Assembly (NCBI GenBank): GCA_020848835.1
Contig: JADLHJ010000069.1
Span: forward strand, 116,533-180,532
Direction of reading: 5' to 3'
Length of the DNA stretch: 64,000 nucleotides
Origin: Candidatus Hydrogenedentota bacterium
GTDB taxonomy: Bacteria; Hydrogenedentota; Hydrogenedentia; Hydrogenedentales; SLHB01
In this document: one piece after another, positions 9,388 to 18,382 of the stretch
Position numbering within the stretch: the first letter of the stretch is position 1
How the letters are laid out: each line of letters opens with the position of its first letter
Notes under the pieces: model-generated
The model's input: only the letters and a program-made list of their open reading frames with translations
Database searches by the model: none
Told to the model about the DNA's origin: nothing
Position numbers and translations under genes: made by a program

Positions 9388-9765
9388 TCATCGCAACCAA
9401 TACTTCCGCGCAGCCTGCCTTGGCACTATCAATAGCGCGACGCATACCGCCGTGGCCAATACACCAACCACAAACAAGAGCACCGTCGGAACGCCTGTGA
9501 GAATCCCCGTATCAACCTGATCGAACTTCCCCAAATCAATGCGAGCACCGGACGCATGAATCGCAGCGAGGCAAACACAGAACACGTCTGCAACAATTCC
9601 ACATAAGCCCGCCCAATACAACGCCACCCGGTACCAACCACGGGGCGATGACACATTCGGCACGCGTTGGCCGAACCACCCTGCTGTGCAGAAAATGACC
9701 GGCGATAGAAGTGCTGCCAATATCAGGAGCGTGCCGGCAATGTAGCGTACGTTTGACGTGATCAT
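9388..9765 (-). CDS. Small hypothetical membrane protein
   Basis: A 125-residue protein with three or four hydrophobic helices (TLLILAALLSPVIF near the N-terminus, a middle GLCGIVADVFCVCLAAI, and a C-terminal LLFVVGVLATAVCVALLI) and a basic tail RQAARKYWLR. I do not recognise a family. Its ATG overlaps the uppS stop codon in an ATGA, so it is translationally coupled to uppS and could help undecaprenyl-phosphate metabolism, but nothing in its sequence shows this. Confidence 0.7.
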   Translation of the reverse strand: MITSNVRYIAGTLLILAALLSPVIFCTAGWFGQRVPNVSSPRGWYRVALYWAGLCGIVADVFCVCLAAIHASGARIDLGKFDQVDTGILTGVPTVLLFVVGVLATAVCVALLIVPRQAARKYWLR

Positions 9766-10511
9766 CGCAGCCAGTACTCCTGGGTTGATGTGGAGCTCTT
9801 GCCTATATTTCCAAAGCGGCGTTCTCTGTGTTTAAATTCGGCAATCGCCGCTTCCAAATCGCGCGGCGAAAAATCCGGCCAAAGAGTCGGTGTGAAGTAC
9901 AATTCCGCGTACGCGCATTCCCACAACAAAAAATCGCTCAGCCGTTTCTCGCCACCCGTTCGAATCAGCAAGTCCACATCGGGCACGCCCGCGCGCCGCC
10001 CATCGCCCGCAAGAAAATCGGATACCTTGCGCGCCTCGCTTTTGTTTGACAATAGACAGCGCCGCGCCGCCGCCAGAATCGAATCGCGCGACGAATAGTT
10101 AAGCGCGATGCGAAGGTCGAGCCGCGTACCGCGCGCCGTTTGCCGTTCCGCCGCCGCAATGCTCCGTACGAGACTGTATTCGAGCTTGTCCCGCGATCCG
10201 ATAACTTGAATCCGCACGCCCTCGCGTTTACATCGTTCGCCTTCCGACTCCAGAAACGCGCGCAACAGCGCCATGATGTTGTTCACTTCACCTTGCGGAC
10301 GCGACCAGTTGTCGCGCGAAAACGCGTACAACGTCAACGCGCGAATGCCAAGCCCGGGGGCCGCTTCCACGATGCGCCGCACATTGTCCGCGCCCGCGCG
10401 GTGTCCATCGCTACGCTCATGCGTGTGCGCCAGCGCCCACCGACCATTGCCATCCATAATGATTGCGACATGTATTCCAGTCTGCGGAAACGGGACCGAT
10501 GCCAATCGCAT
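9762..10511 (-). CDS. uppS: Isoprenyl (undecaprenyl) diphosphate synthase
   Basis: A 249-residue cis-prenyltransferase that condenses isopentenyl diphosphate onto farnesyl diphosphate to give the lipid carrier used for peptidoglycan and exopolysaccharide subunits. Diagnostic motifs are present: IIMDGNGRWA with the catalytic Asp20, the ALTLYAFSRDNWSRP block, and RTGGEKRLSDFLLWECAYAE followed by LWPDF near the C-terminus (the usual RTSGE has Gly for Ser). I chose the ATG at 10511 because GGGAG lies 8 bases upstream; the longer versions have no good site. An inverted repeat at 10565-10583 lies in its leader or promoter. Length is normal for the family. Confidence 0.93.
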   Translation of the reverse strand: MRLASVPFPQTGIHVAIIMDGNGRWALAHTHERSDGHRAGADNVRRIVEAAPGLGIRALTLYAFSRDNWSRPQGEVNNIMALLRAFLESEGERCKREGVRIQVIGSRDKLEYSLVRSIAAAERQTARGTRLDLRIALNYSSRDSILAAARRCLLSNKSEARKVSDFLAGDGRRAGVPDVDLLIRTGGEKRLSDFLLWECAYAELYFTPTLWPDFSPRDLEAAIAEFKHRERRFGNIGKSSTSTQEYWLR

Positions 10512-10564
10512 GGCGAAATCTCCCACAACAGCCAAACCTTTCATTCCACAACACACACAACAAG

Positions 10565-10583
10565 TACTTTACAATACAAAGTA
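10565..10583. promoter_or_regulatory. Inverted repeat TACTTT-N7-AAAGTA upstream of uppS
   Basis: Six-base arms TACTTT and AAAGTA flank ACAATAC, 54 bases upstream of the uppS start. A second copy with compensating changes (GCTTT-N7-AAAGC) lies upstream of the winged-helix regulator operon at 11690-11706; the two agree at 19 of 21 positions over CAAGTRCTTTACAWTACAAAG. This is a strong candidate operator for the neighbouring regulator. Confidence 0.6.
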
Positions 10584-10675
10584 AATACACAAAAAAAGAG
10601 AAACGTTTCACCATCAAATCGTTTCCCTATCCCATGCTTCCCATGCTCCCATCATTCCCAGTCGTCCCAGCAAAG

Positions 10676-11041
10676 TCACCCCTCCCGCACACGCCGAATC
10701 AGCGCCTCCATATGCGCGAGGTATTTTTCCAGCGTCTTTCGCCCAACTTCCGTAATCTTAAACTCCGTCTTAGGTATCCGCCCTTCAAACGACTTCGTAC
10801 ACGTAATGTATCCCGCCTCTTCCAACTTCCGCGCGTGTACGCTCAGGTTTCCATCTGTCGTGCGCAAGATACGCCGCAGTTCGTTGAAAGACATCCCCTC
10901 ATTCACCGCCAACGCGCTCACGATCGCAAGACGCAACCGTTCATGGATCACGCGGTCAAACGCCGTCGCGTCGACCGATTCCTCACGCGCCGCAACGTGC
11001 TGCGTGTGGTCCGCGCGTTTTGCTGTATTTTGCTTAGCCAC
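10676..11041 (-). CDS. Winged helix-turn-helix transcriptional regulator
   Basis: A 121-residue regulator of the MarR/ArsR-like winged-helix class (HTH_34/PF13601-like). The domain reads VIHERLRLAIVSALAVNEGM, then FNELRRILRTTDGNLSVHAR as helix-turn-helix, then the wing region GYITCTKSFEGRIPKTEFKI, and ends in a dimerisation helix. The GTG at 11041 is the likely start: GAGGA lies 6 bases upstream, and the reading overlaps the end of the upstream membrane-protein gene by 8 bases. The two genes form an operon. Matching inverted repeats in front of that operon and in front of uppS suggest autoregulation and control of uppS; this is inference. Confidence 0.8.
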   Translation of the reverse strand: MAKQNTAKRADHTQHVAAREESVDATAFDRVIHERLRLAIVSALAVNEGMSFNELRRILRTTDGNLSVHARKLEEAGYITCTKSFEGRIPKTEFKITEVGRKTLEKYLAHMEALIRRVREG

Positions 11042-11651
11042 CGTGTTTCCTCGCGATAATCGCCCCAAAGATTATCTGTAGCCCGCCAAAGCCTGCCGCC
11101 ATGTACCAATCGCCCCAAGCCACCGGAGAAAAAAACGCCGCAACGCCAAGGACCATAAAGCACGCACCCATTACCGGAACGATGCGCACCGAATACGCGC
11201 CCGCCGTGATCACGCCCGCGCCGTACAACAAAAGCCACATGCCCGGTAAAAAGCTGTAATTCCCTTGCATGAAAAACACCGCAGTCAACACCACGCCGGC
11301 AAACAAGGTCGGTATCAAGCCAAGCCCAAAGCGCCTTCCAGGACTATCCAGTACCGACTCGTTTACCTGCCGCGCCTTCGTCAGCATCGCACCCAATCCG
11401 CACGCCAGCGCCGAGCAAGCCGTCGCCATCCACGTCAGTAGCCAATACTCCGAAGCCGGCGTCACCATCCGCGCAGCCGCCGTGCCTACGAATGCGACCA
11501 CCCCCATCCCCACCGTACCCCATCCAGGCACCGCAGTAAACGAAGTAGACCGCTCCATGGTTTCGCGGATAAACCGCAAGTTGTCCATGGCCAGCACGTG
11601 CAAATTCACTGGCTCCTCCTGCGGAGCGGGCGCTTTCTGGAGTGATGACAT
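11034..11651 (-). CDS. Hypothetical membrane protein paired with winged-helix regulator
   Basis: A 205-residue protein with a soluble N-terminus of about 30 residues and about six hydrophobic helices in pairs (GTVGMGVVAFVGTAAARM, YWLLTWMATACSALACGLGA, then four more towards the C-terminus). I do not know its function; small membrane proteins cotranscribed with such regulators are common and may act as sensors or as the regulated output. The ATG at 11651 has only a distant ribosome site (GGGAGGT about 14 bases upstream). An inverted repeat at 11690-11706 lies 39 bases upstream of the start. Confidence 0.75.
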   Translation of the reverse strand: MSSLQKAPAPQEEPVNLHVLAMDNLRFIRETMERSTSFTAVPGWGTVGMGVVAFVGTAAARMVTPASEYWLLTWMATACSALACGLGAMLTKARQVNESVLDSPGRRFGLGLIPTLFAGVVLTAVFFMQGNYSFLPGMWLLLYGAGVITAGAYSVRIVPVMGACFMVLGVAAFFSPVAWGDWYMAAGFGGLQIIFGAIIARKHGG

Positions 11652-11689
11652 AGGAATATTTTATGACCTCCCGCACACATATGTCAAGT

Positions 11690-11706
11690 GCTTTACATTA
11701 CAAAGC
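11690..11706. promoter_or_regulatory. Inverted repeat GCTTT-N7-AAAGC upstream of regulator operon
   Basis: Arms GCTTT and AAAGC flank ACATTAC. Compared with the uppS copy the outer base pair changed from A-T to G-C on both sides, which keeps the symmetry and argues for selection on the palindrome. Likely operator of the adjacent winged-helix regulator. Confidence 0.6.
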
Positions 11707-12421
11707 CAGCGTGACCGACGTCGATTCGACCTGCACCGTCCGCAGTGTTTTACCCGAATTCTCCATAGCGTGCACAAACCATCGATCTGGTGAATCCCCC
11801 AGCGCTCAATGAAAAGCGTAACCAATTTAAAACAAATAACTTACATACAATTCTGTCAACTAAATAAGGGTCGCTTCGCAGCAAGCAGATTAGCTTCATA
11901 CCGAATTCAGTCAACCAAACCAACCTCAATTCGCGCACAAAGAACCTTCCAACTACCGTCGCACCTTCACACCCTCGTTCCCCAAAGCGCCTGCCGTCTA
12001 GCAAGTGCAACGCGTTGGGCTATACAGACGGAGGTCCTACGCACCGTCCCCCATAACCACCGGACACCCCTGCCGGCATGAATCGGAGCTCTCTATGAAA
12101 TCAACGCCCAGCCAGCGCGACGCACCCCTTGAATCGCCAAATTACACCCCCTCCCCCCTCACGGGTACGCGTCAAGAGGCGGCTCTGTAAAATCAGTACT
12201 TACGTTGATTACGGCTCCACCACACCCCTTTGTTTCGCCAAAAAAATAAATTTACACCCCCCAACTAGTGCAACGCGCCGGGCAATAGAGTGAGGAACAA
12301 ACGAGAAGGAGAGCTCACCGAAAGCAATCGCAACCGTGCATAACCGCGCCCATCTCAGTAAAGTACGCGCAGCGGATTCGTTTTCAATTGGCGAGAACAT
12401 TTCTTCGGCGGGGAGACTCAG
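11707..12421. other. Long intergenic region with faint direct repeats
   Basis: No coding region, tRNA or clear terminator was seen in this 715-base stretch. It holds two related units, 12121-12150 and 12221-12260, which share CRCACCCCTT, TCGCCAA and TTACACCCC in order, and two copies of TGCAACGCG at 12006 and 12269. The last 30 bases carry the ribosome site GGGGAGA of the next gene. It may be a decayed gene or a divergent promoter region. Confidence 0.4.
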
Positions 12422-13666
12422 ATGGTAGTACTAATTATTGCGATGGCGGCGGCGTTAACTGTCTCCGCGCTCTGCTCGCTCCTGGAAGCCACGCTGTTGA
12501 GCCTTACGCCGGCGCAAGTGGCCGCCTTCGGCGAAGTGCACCCGCGCGTGATGCATACGTGGCAAAAATTAAAATCCGAAATCAAGCGCCCCATCGCCGT
12601 CATCCTGGTCTTGAACACGCTCTCGCACACCATCGGCGCAACAGTCGCAGGCGCACAGTTTGAAAGCCTGTATGGCAGGGAATGGCTCGTGGCTTTCTCG
12701 CTCCTGTTCTCGTTCCTGATACTTCAATTCACTGAAATCCTCCCCAAGACACTTGGCGTCCGCTACAATTCTTACCTTGCTCCCTTCTTCGGCGTGCCGT
12801 TATACGCCATCGTGCGCATCACCAATCCTCTCATTACCATCATCAATCTCATCAACAGACCCTTCGAAGGCCGCGGCAAGAGCGCGGACACCGCCGGAAC
12901 CGTGGACGAAATCGCGGCGCTCGCGGGTATGGCGCGCCTCTCGAACCTCATCGGCCAATACGAAGAATCGATCATCAAAAACGCCACAAAAATGTCCCTC
13001 ACCAAAGTGGACAGCGTGATGATCCCCCACGATCAAATTACGTTCTTATCGACCGCGCAAACCATGACCGATGCCGTCCTCACCGCCCACTTCGATCCGC
13101 ATACGCGCTTTCCAATATGCGAAGACGGTGACCGCAACCATGTGCTCGGATACATCAATTTCAAAGAACTTGTCTACCGCGCGCGCACGAATCCCTCAGA
13201 CCCAAGCTTGCGCGGCATTGTCCGTCCCGTGCATTTTGTCCACCGCGACGAATCTGCCGCGGACCTGCTGCGCATGTTTGTGGAACAACACGTCCACATG
13301 GCGATCGTCCGCGATGACGAAGACAAGACGCTCGGACTCGTGACTATGGAAGATCTCGTCGAAGAGCTGGTGGGAGAGTTGGAAGACGAATTCGATCGCC
13401 TGCCGCGCATGTGCCACGCGCTCAGCGGCGGCACATGGATGGTCGGCGGCGGGTTCCCGGCATCGAAACTGAATGACGTGCTGGGCGTTAGTTTTGAATA
13501 TGCACGAGGAAGTACTTCGGCGTGGTTGATAGAACGGATGGGCCGAGTGCCCAAAGTCAATGAGGTTTATGTGGAATCCAATTACGAGTTTCTGATCCGT
13601 CGCACAAGACGCGGCAAGATTTTCGAGGTGTCCGTATCTAAACCACGGCCGGCGGCGGTGCTCTGA
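12422..13666 (+). CDS. CNNM/CBS/CorC-HlyC family membrane protein
   Basis: A 414-residue protein of the hemolysin-C/CorC family, whose members take part in Mg or Co transport and tolerance. Residues about 1-180 form the CNNM membrane domain with four hydrophobic segments, including VSALCSLLEATLLSL and LILQFTEILPKTLGVRYNS. Two CBS domains follow: one begins at KVDSVMIPHDQITFLS, the second at VRPVHFVHRDESAADLLRMF and includes GLVTMEDLVEELVGELEDEF. The C-terminal CorC_HlyC domain starts near WMVGGGFPASKLNDVLGV. The ATG at 12422 follows GGGGAGA. The next gene starts two bases after its stop codon. Confidence 0.9.
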   Translation: MVVLIIAMAAALTVSALCSLLEATLLSLTPAQVAAFGEVHPRVMHTWQKLKSEIKRPIAVILVLNTLSHTIGATVAGAQFESLYGREWLVAFSLLFSFLILQFTEILPKTLGVRYNSYLAPFFGVPLYAIVRITNPLITIINLINRPFEGRGKSADTAGTVDEIAALAGMARLSNLIGQYEESIIKNATKMSLTKVDSVMIPHDQITFLSTAQTMTDAVLTAHFDPHTRFPICEDGDRNHVLGYINFKELVYRARTNPSDPSLRGIVRPVHFVHRDESAADLLRMFVEQHVHMAIVRDDEDKTLGLVTMEDLVEELVGELEDEFDRLPRMCHALSGGTWMVGGGFPASKLNDVLGVSFEYARGSTSAWLIERMGRVPKVNEVYVESNYEFLIRRTRRGKIFEVSVSKPRPAAVL

Positions 13667-13668
13667 AC

Positions 13669-14901
13669 ATGCACGATAGCAGTATGTTGCTCGTCCTCCC
13701 CGTGCCCTTCCGCCGTCAGGGAGATACGCTGCTCTTCGAAGCGCAAGCCTGCAACGGCATCGCAAAGTGGGCCGACAATTTCGACCGAATTGTTGCTGCC
13801 TGCCCGGTGTTGCCCGAGCATTTGGTCACGTCCGACGGTTCGCAAGTGTGGAAAGACGTGCGTGAAATCCCCTGCGTGGACCGCGTTGAATTTGTACCGT
13901 TGCCTTGGGCGTTCTCCATCGGCGATTTCGCTCGCACGTATTCAGCGACGCGAAAGTTGTTGCGCAAACATATCAAGCAGTGCCGTTATCTGCAGTTTGC
14001 GTTGTGGGGATTCACGGGGGACTGGGCCTCCGTCGCCGCACTCGAAGCGATCAAACTCGTACGCCCCTACGCGTTGCATATCGACAGCGTGAACCACGTC
14101 ATCTCGCGGCGGCAGGCCATCGGTCAAGGCATCGCGCGCCGCATCAAAGCAGATCTCGAAGCGCCGATGATGAAGCGGCTGCACGCATATTTGGCGGGAC
14201 GCTGCGCACTCGGCCTCTGGCACGGCAACGACACCTTTCAGGTCTACAGACGCTGGTGCAGCAACAGTCATAACATACACGACATTCACACCAAGCCCGA
14301 AGATTGCATTACGCCCGAAGACTGCGACGCAAAAGCGCGCGAAGCCGAAACCGCGCCCGCTCTGCGTGTTTGCTACGCCGGGCGCGCGCTCGCGATCAAA
14401 GGCCCGCTCGATTGGGTCCGCGCCATCGCGCATGCGCGCGATCTCGGCTCGGCTATCGAAGGCACATGGATTGGCGACGGCCCGGTGCTGGAAGAAATGC
14501 GCAGTCTCGCTAAGGAGCTGGGACTGATTGATGGTCTGTCATTCCCCGGATTTGTGAGCGAACGCGACAAGGTCCTCGATACAATTCGCCACGGCCACGT
14601 GATGCCGTTCGCGCACAAGACCCCGGAATCGCCACGCTGTCTTTTGGAATCGCTACTTTCAGGAACGCCGATTATTGGTTACGACAATGCCTTCGCACGA
14701 GATCTGTTGGATGGTCACGGAGGTGGCTCGCTCGTGCCGCTCAACGACTGGAAAAAACTCGGCGAAGAACTCGCGCGATTGGCAAAAGACAAACTTGCAT
14801 TGGCCCAACTTATTCGCGAAGCCGGCGCTAACGGCGCGCGCTTCAACGACAATGCCGTATTCCACGAGCGCAGCGAACTGATCAAAAAGTACTTGCCGTG
14901 A
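13669..14901 (+). CDS. Glycosyltransferase, GT4-like
   Basis: A 410-residue glycosyltransferase with a GT-B fold. The C-terminal Rossmann half is recognisable from VCYAGRALAIKGPLDWVRAI, then WIGDGPVLEEMRSLAKELGL, FPGFVSERDKVLDTI and PRCLLESLLSGTPIIGYDN, the order of the GT4 nucleotide-sugar site. The N-terminal half is poorly conserved. It lies two bases after the CNNM/CBS gene on the + strand and runs tail to tail, with no spacer, against the O-antigen ligase gene of the exopolysaccharide locus, so it probably adds a sugar to the same polymer. Acceptor and donor cannot be told from sequence. Confidence 0.82.
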   Translation: MHDSSMLLVLPVPFRRQGDTLLFEAQACNGIAKWADNFDRIVAACPVLPEHLVTSDGSQVWKDVREIPCVDRVEFVPLPWAFSIGDFARTYSATRKLLRKHIKQCRYLQFALWGFTGDWASVAALEAIKLVRPYALHIDSVNHVISRRQAIGQGIARRIKADLEAPMMKRLHAYLAGRCALGLWHGNDTFQVYRRWCSNSHNIHDIHTKPEDCITPEDCDAKAREAETAPALRVCYAGRALAIKGPLDWVRAIAHARDLGSAIEGTWIGDGPVLEEMRSLAKELGLIDGLSFPGFVSERDKVLDTIRHGHVMPFAHKTPESPRCLLESLLSGTPIIGYDNAFARDLLDGHGGGSLVPLNDWKKLGEELARLAKDKLALAQLIREAGANGARFNDNAVFHERSELIKKYLP

Positions 14902-16335
14902 TTACGCCCGCGAATCTACACGCCGGCGGGGCGGAGGCATGCGGCCCTTCTTGCGACGTGGCACGAAAGGCCGCGGCGGAAGCACACGCGCAACACGCAC
15001 AATTCCGACATCGAGTTGTGTCAGCGGGCGCAAACCTGCAATTCCGCCAAGCATTACGACATAAACAGGATTGAACATGTTGTTCATCAAATTGTCCGCC
15101 ATCCACAGGACAATGATTACCGCCATGCACGCAACCGGCGCAACCGCGGGATGGGTCCACCACGCTGCAGGCAGTTTCCGTGCAAGCAACAGCGGTGGCA
15201 GGAGAATTACGGCGAGGACCGCAGTAACACCGAGCGCTCCGTTTGTTCCCAGCGTGATGATCCATAAGCTGTCGGTGATCGTCACATCCTTGCCGTATTC
15301 GTTATGAATGCGCGACCGGCCCCAGCCGCCCCAGCCAAACATTGGTTGCTGGCGCGCACGCGCCGACAGTTTTTCTTCGTTGTAGAATCGCGTGTCAACC
15401 GATTGCGCGCGGTCCGCGCCGAACACATTGCGCGTCATCTCGGTAAGCTGCGATCCGTCCCAGGTTCCCGAGGCCCGCACTGCAACGTACAACACACAGA
15501 TCGCTGCGATAGCTGCGAGAGCAAGCGATGTGCGCATATATTTGATCGATGCAAAAACCAGCAGGCCTACACCGAGCAGGACTATCGCACCACTGCTGCG
15601 GCACATAATCGCAGTTGCGAACAAAATGGCAATAAGCACCCACATGGGAATGCCGCGAATTTGCTTCACAACGCCAGACTGCCACAAGGCTATCCCCGCG
15701 AGCGTCGCCGTCACCATCCACATGCCGACCATAAGCCCATGCTGCAGAAAGACCATTGGCCGGTATCCGCCGTAGCGAATGGTCTGCATGAATCCATGTT
15801 GGTGGTAGCCATAGACCATGCGGTGTAACTGCGGGCTCATTCGCATCTCGAACCAGCAGAATGGCAAGTAGATCAATCCACCGAGAAATAGACCAAACGC
15901 AAGCTCTCGCATCGATTCGTAGTCGTTGAAATAAATACGACCGATAAAATACGGCAGCCCCCAGCGCATCAGTTGCGCATTCGCCTCAGACATGCCGTCG
16001 TACGCGCCAAGTCCATTCGATAACGACGACATGAACGGGGCAAAAATTAGAACAACTATAGGCAAGTCTATCCATTTCGGCCGGAATGCCAACACGCGGT
16101 TCGGCTCGAAAAGAAGCGTTGCGATAAATAACGACAACGACGTCGCGGTCATCTTGTTATATTCAGGGATACCTTTGAACTCGTACTCCGCGACCGGCAG
16201 GAACAGCCACGCGACTATCAGCCCCATGATCACGGCGCGCCGCGCGGGCAGCATCAGGAACAACGCAATCAGCAACAGCGGCCACCCGAACATAACCACC
16301 GGGACGAGGATATTGCCTTCCGATGGAGTCGTCAT
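14902..16335 (-). CDS. O-antigen ligase/polymerase family protein
   Basis: A 477-residue inner-membrane protein with about eleven hydrophobic segments and a large periplasmic loop (around residues 300-370, with WGGWGRSRIHNEYG), the layout of Wzy/WaaL O-antigen polymerases and ligases. In exosortase loci such proteins polymerise or attach the exopolysaccharide. Its ATG overlaps the stop codon of the upstream glycosyltransferase gene in an ATGA. It is the last gene of the long minus-strand locus, ending exactly against the convergent glycosyltransferase gene. A polymerase role is as likely as a ligase role. Confidence 0.85.
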   Translation of the reverse strand: MTTPSEGNILVPVVMFGWPLLLIALFLMLPARRAVIMGLIVAWLFLPVAEYEFKGIPEYNKMTATSLSLFIATLLFEPNRVLAFRPKWIDLPIVVLIFAPFMSSLSNGLGAYDGMSEANAQLMRWGLPYFIGRIYFNDYESMRELAFGLFLGGLIYLPFCWFEMRMSPQLHRMVYGYHQHGFMQTIRYGGYRPMVFLQHGLMVGMWMVTATLAGIALWQSGVVKQIRGIPMWVLIAILFATAIMCRSSGAIVLLGVGLLVFASIKYMRTSLALAAIAAICVLYVAVRASGTWDGSQLTEMTRNVFGADRAQSVDTRFYNEEKLSARARQQPMFGWGGWGRSRIHNEYGKDVTITDSLWIITLGTNGALGVTAVLAVILLPPLLLARKLPAAWWTHPAVAPVACMAVIIVLWMADNLMNNMFNPVYVVMLGGIAGLRPLTQLDVGIVRVARVLPPRPFVPRRKKGRMPPPRRRVDSRA

Positions 16336-17471
16336 GCGCGGGCTTCCTCGCGCGCACGTACCGACCCGCGCGCAGGCGTGGAAGCGCCCGAGGCTTTTCC
16401 CCGCGCGCGGAGCAGTGCGCCCTCAAATCGCTCGGTCGCATCGTCCCACGTATACGAACTTGCTGTTGCATAGGCACGGTCGGACATCGACTTCCATTCC
16501 GCGTTGCTCATGTTCGCAATCTGCAGAATCGCATCGGCTATCGATCTCGGGCTTTCATGCTCTACGAGCAATCCGCCGCCCTGCCCAACCAATTCGGGCG
16601 CGGCGCCCGTTGGCGTCGCGATTACCGGCGTGCGGCAGGCCATTGCTTCGAGGATCGGAAGACCAAACCCTTCAAAGCGGCTTGGCACCAGCCACGCATC
16701 GCACTGCGCATAGATTTCTCGCAGCGCCTCGGATTTAGGCAACAGCGTGAAGCGCGTGTTTTCCGGCGCGGGATACTCGGTTGTAGGCGCGTGCATCCCG
16801 AATGCAACGCTCGCGATGTTCGGCATTGTCTGCCGCGCGATGCGAATTCCTTTACACGCGAGATCGCTGCCTTTCCACTTCACATAAGCGTGCATGTACC
16901 CAATTGTGGGCACGGACTGCTTTTCACGCGCAGGCGCATTGAACTGATTGAGATCGACGCTGTTCGGAACCAGCGACACATCCGAATCGCCATAGTCATT
17001 GCGGGCGATGTCCGCGAGCCATTGGGCCACGACGATCTTATGCAATGGCAAGGACCATGTACGCTTCACGCGCTCGATCGGCTGGTTGTCGTGGATCTCA
17101 TAATGCTGAATGAGATAGGCCTTTGCGCCCTTGCATGCGGGCAACGCGTGCACCCATTCGGCAGTTTCCCACCATGTGGCGATTACAACATCTGCATCCG
17201 GCAGATCGCTCGCAATAATTGGGCGCCACCGCTCCAGAATCTTGCGCGGCACATCGAGACCATCGAGATGTGAAGGATACAAGTGCGGTACGTTCGGCCA
17301 CCCCGCTCCCCGCACTGCACTGCGCACGCGTTCGCGCAGGGAAGGCTGCGCGTTCGGCGGATGCACCAGCAGCACGTCATGTCCGCGTTGTTTCAGCCGT
17401 TCCGCATAGATTGCAATCACACGAATGCCCCCGGAGAGGCCCGGCTGCGGAAGTACAAAGACGATCTTCAT
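16332..17471 (-). CDS. Glycosyltransferase family 4 protein
   Basis: A 379-residue GT-B glycosyltransferase. The N-terminal domain starts MKIVFVLPQPGLSGGIRVIA, the typical GT4 loop near the acceptor site. The C-terminal donor site shows YAQCDAWLVPSRFEGFGLPI and EAMACRTPVIATPTGAAPEL, the E-x7-E signature region. I start at the ATG at 17471, six bases after the stop of the GT2 gene, because the family N-terminus begins exactly there; no ribosome site is visible, so coupling to the upstream gene is likely. It is part of the exopolysaccharide locus and probably acts on the lipid-linked repeat unit in the cytoplasm. Confidence 0.88.
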   Translation of the reverse strand: MKIVFVLPQPGLSGGIRVIAIYAERLKQRGHDVLLVHPPNAQPSLRERVRSAVRGAGWPNVPHLYPSHLDGLDVPRKILERWRPIIASDLPDADVVIATWWETAEWVHALPACKGAKAYLIQHYEIHDNQPIERVKRTWSLPLHKIVVAQWLADIARNDYGDSDVSLVPNSVDLNQFNAPAREKQSVPTIGYMHAYVKWKGSDLACKGIRIARQTMPNIASVAFGMHAPTTEYPAPENTRFTLLPKSEALREIYAQCDAWLVPSRFEGFGLPILEAMACRTPVIATPTGAAPELVGQGGGLLVEHESPRSIADAILQIANMSNAEWKSMSDRAYATASSYTWDDATERFEGALLRARGKASGASTPARGSVRAREEARA

Positions 17472-17476
17472 GGGGG

Positions 17477-18382
17477 TCAGTGGCCGCGCATGGCGCAATA
17501 CACGGTGCGCCATGATTCTAACGAGAAGGGTTCTTTCTGGAGTGCGCGTAGTGCGTGCTTACGCGCACTCGCTACGTAGCCCCCGCTTAGCGCCCACCAC
17601 GCCCACTTGCGGTATGACTGCCCGATGCTTGCGACGGTGACTTTTCTATTCTCCAAGTCCGCTGGCACCGGCAATCCGCGGCGAACATGCGTGTCGCGTA
17701 TGCACGCGATGGTGGATTTTTGCTGCTGCTCCGATTTTGCATAGCCGATACTGCTGAGGTGCTGGCGGTAGCGCAGAATGATGTCCGGCAAATTGGCAAC
17801 ACGGCCCACTTCGGCAAGACGGAGAAAGAAATCCAGGTCTTCCGCCCATGGGTATTCATTGCTATACCGGCCAATCTTCTCGATCGCGGAACGGCGCGCC
17901 ATCATCGCGGGATGAACGATGGTCCCTCCGCGTCCCGCGAGGTGCGCTGCGTCGATAGCTTCGTGCGAAGTTTCGTCGCACATTTCGCGCAGCGGTGCAC
18001 CTTCCGAATCGATTAGCAGCACGCGCCCACCTAAAACTACACAATCGGGATTTGCGCGAAGGAATGCGACCTGTTTCTCGAATCGATCCAGAAGCGAGAC
18101 ATCATCCGCGTCCATTCGCGCGATGAATTCCGCGCGCGCCATATCGAGCCCTTCGTTAAGGGCTGCGATATAGCCGCGGTTTCCGTGCGATCCAATGCGA
18201 ACGCGCGCATCTTTTCGCGCGTAATCTTCCAGAATTTCCAGTGAGTTATCTGTCGACCCATCGTTAATCAGAATGTACTCAAAATCGCCAAAAGTCTGAT
18301 TAAAGATACTATCCAACGCTTCCCGCATATAATGCGCGTTGTTATAGACCGGCGTGATTACAGAAATTAGTGGTGTGCTCAC
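17477..18382 (-). CDS. Glycosyltransferase family 2 protein
   Basis: A 301-residue GT-A glycosyltransferase. It opens with PLISVITPVYNNAHYMREAL, has the nucleotide-binding INDGSTDNSLEILEDY, and the metal-binding DxD in EFIARMDADDVSLLDRFEKQ. The EDLDFFLRLAEVG segment is the usual acid-base region. A GTG at 18382 overlaps the flippase stop codon in a GTGA and gives the normal GT2 N-terminus, so I prefer it to the longer reading. The gene lies in the exopolysaccharide locus between the flippase and a GT4 transferase. The sugar transferred is unknown. Confidence 0.88.
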   Translation of the reverse strand: MSTPLISVITPVYNNAHYMREALDSIFNQTFGDFEYILINDGSTDNSLEILEDYARKDARVRIGSHGNRGYIAALNEGLDMARAEFIARMDADDVSLLDRFEKQVAFLRANPDCVVLGGRVLLIDSEGAPLREMCDETSHEAIDAAHLAGRGGTIVHPAMMARRSAIEKIGRYSNEYPWAEDLDFFLRLAEVGRVANLPDIILRYRQHLSSIGYAKSEQQQKSTIACIRDTHVRRGLPVPADLENRKVTVASIGQSYRKWAWWALSGGYVASARKHALRALQKEPFSLESWRTVYCAMRGH

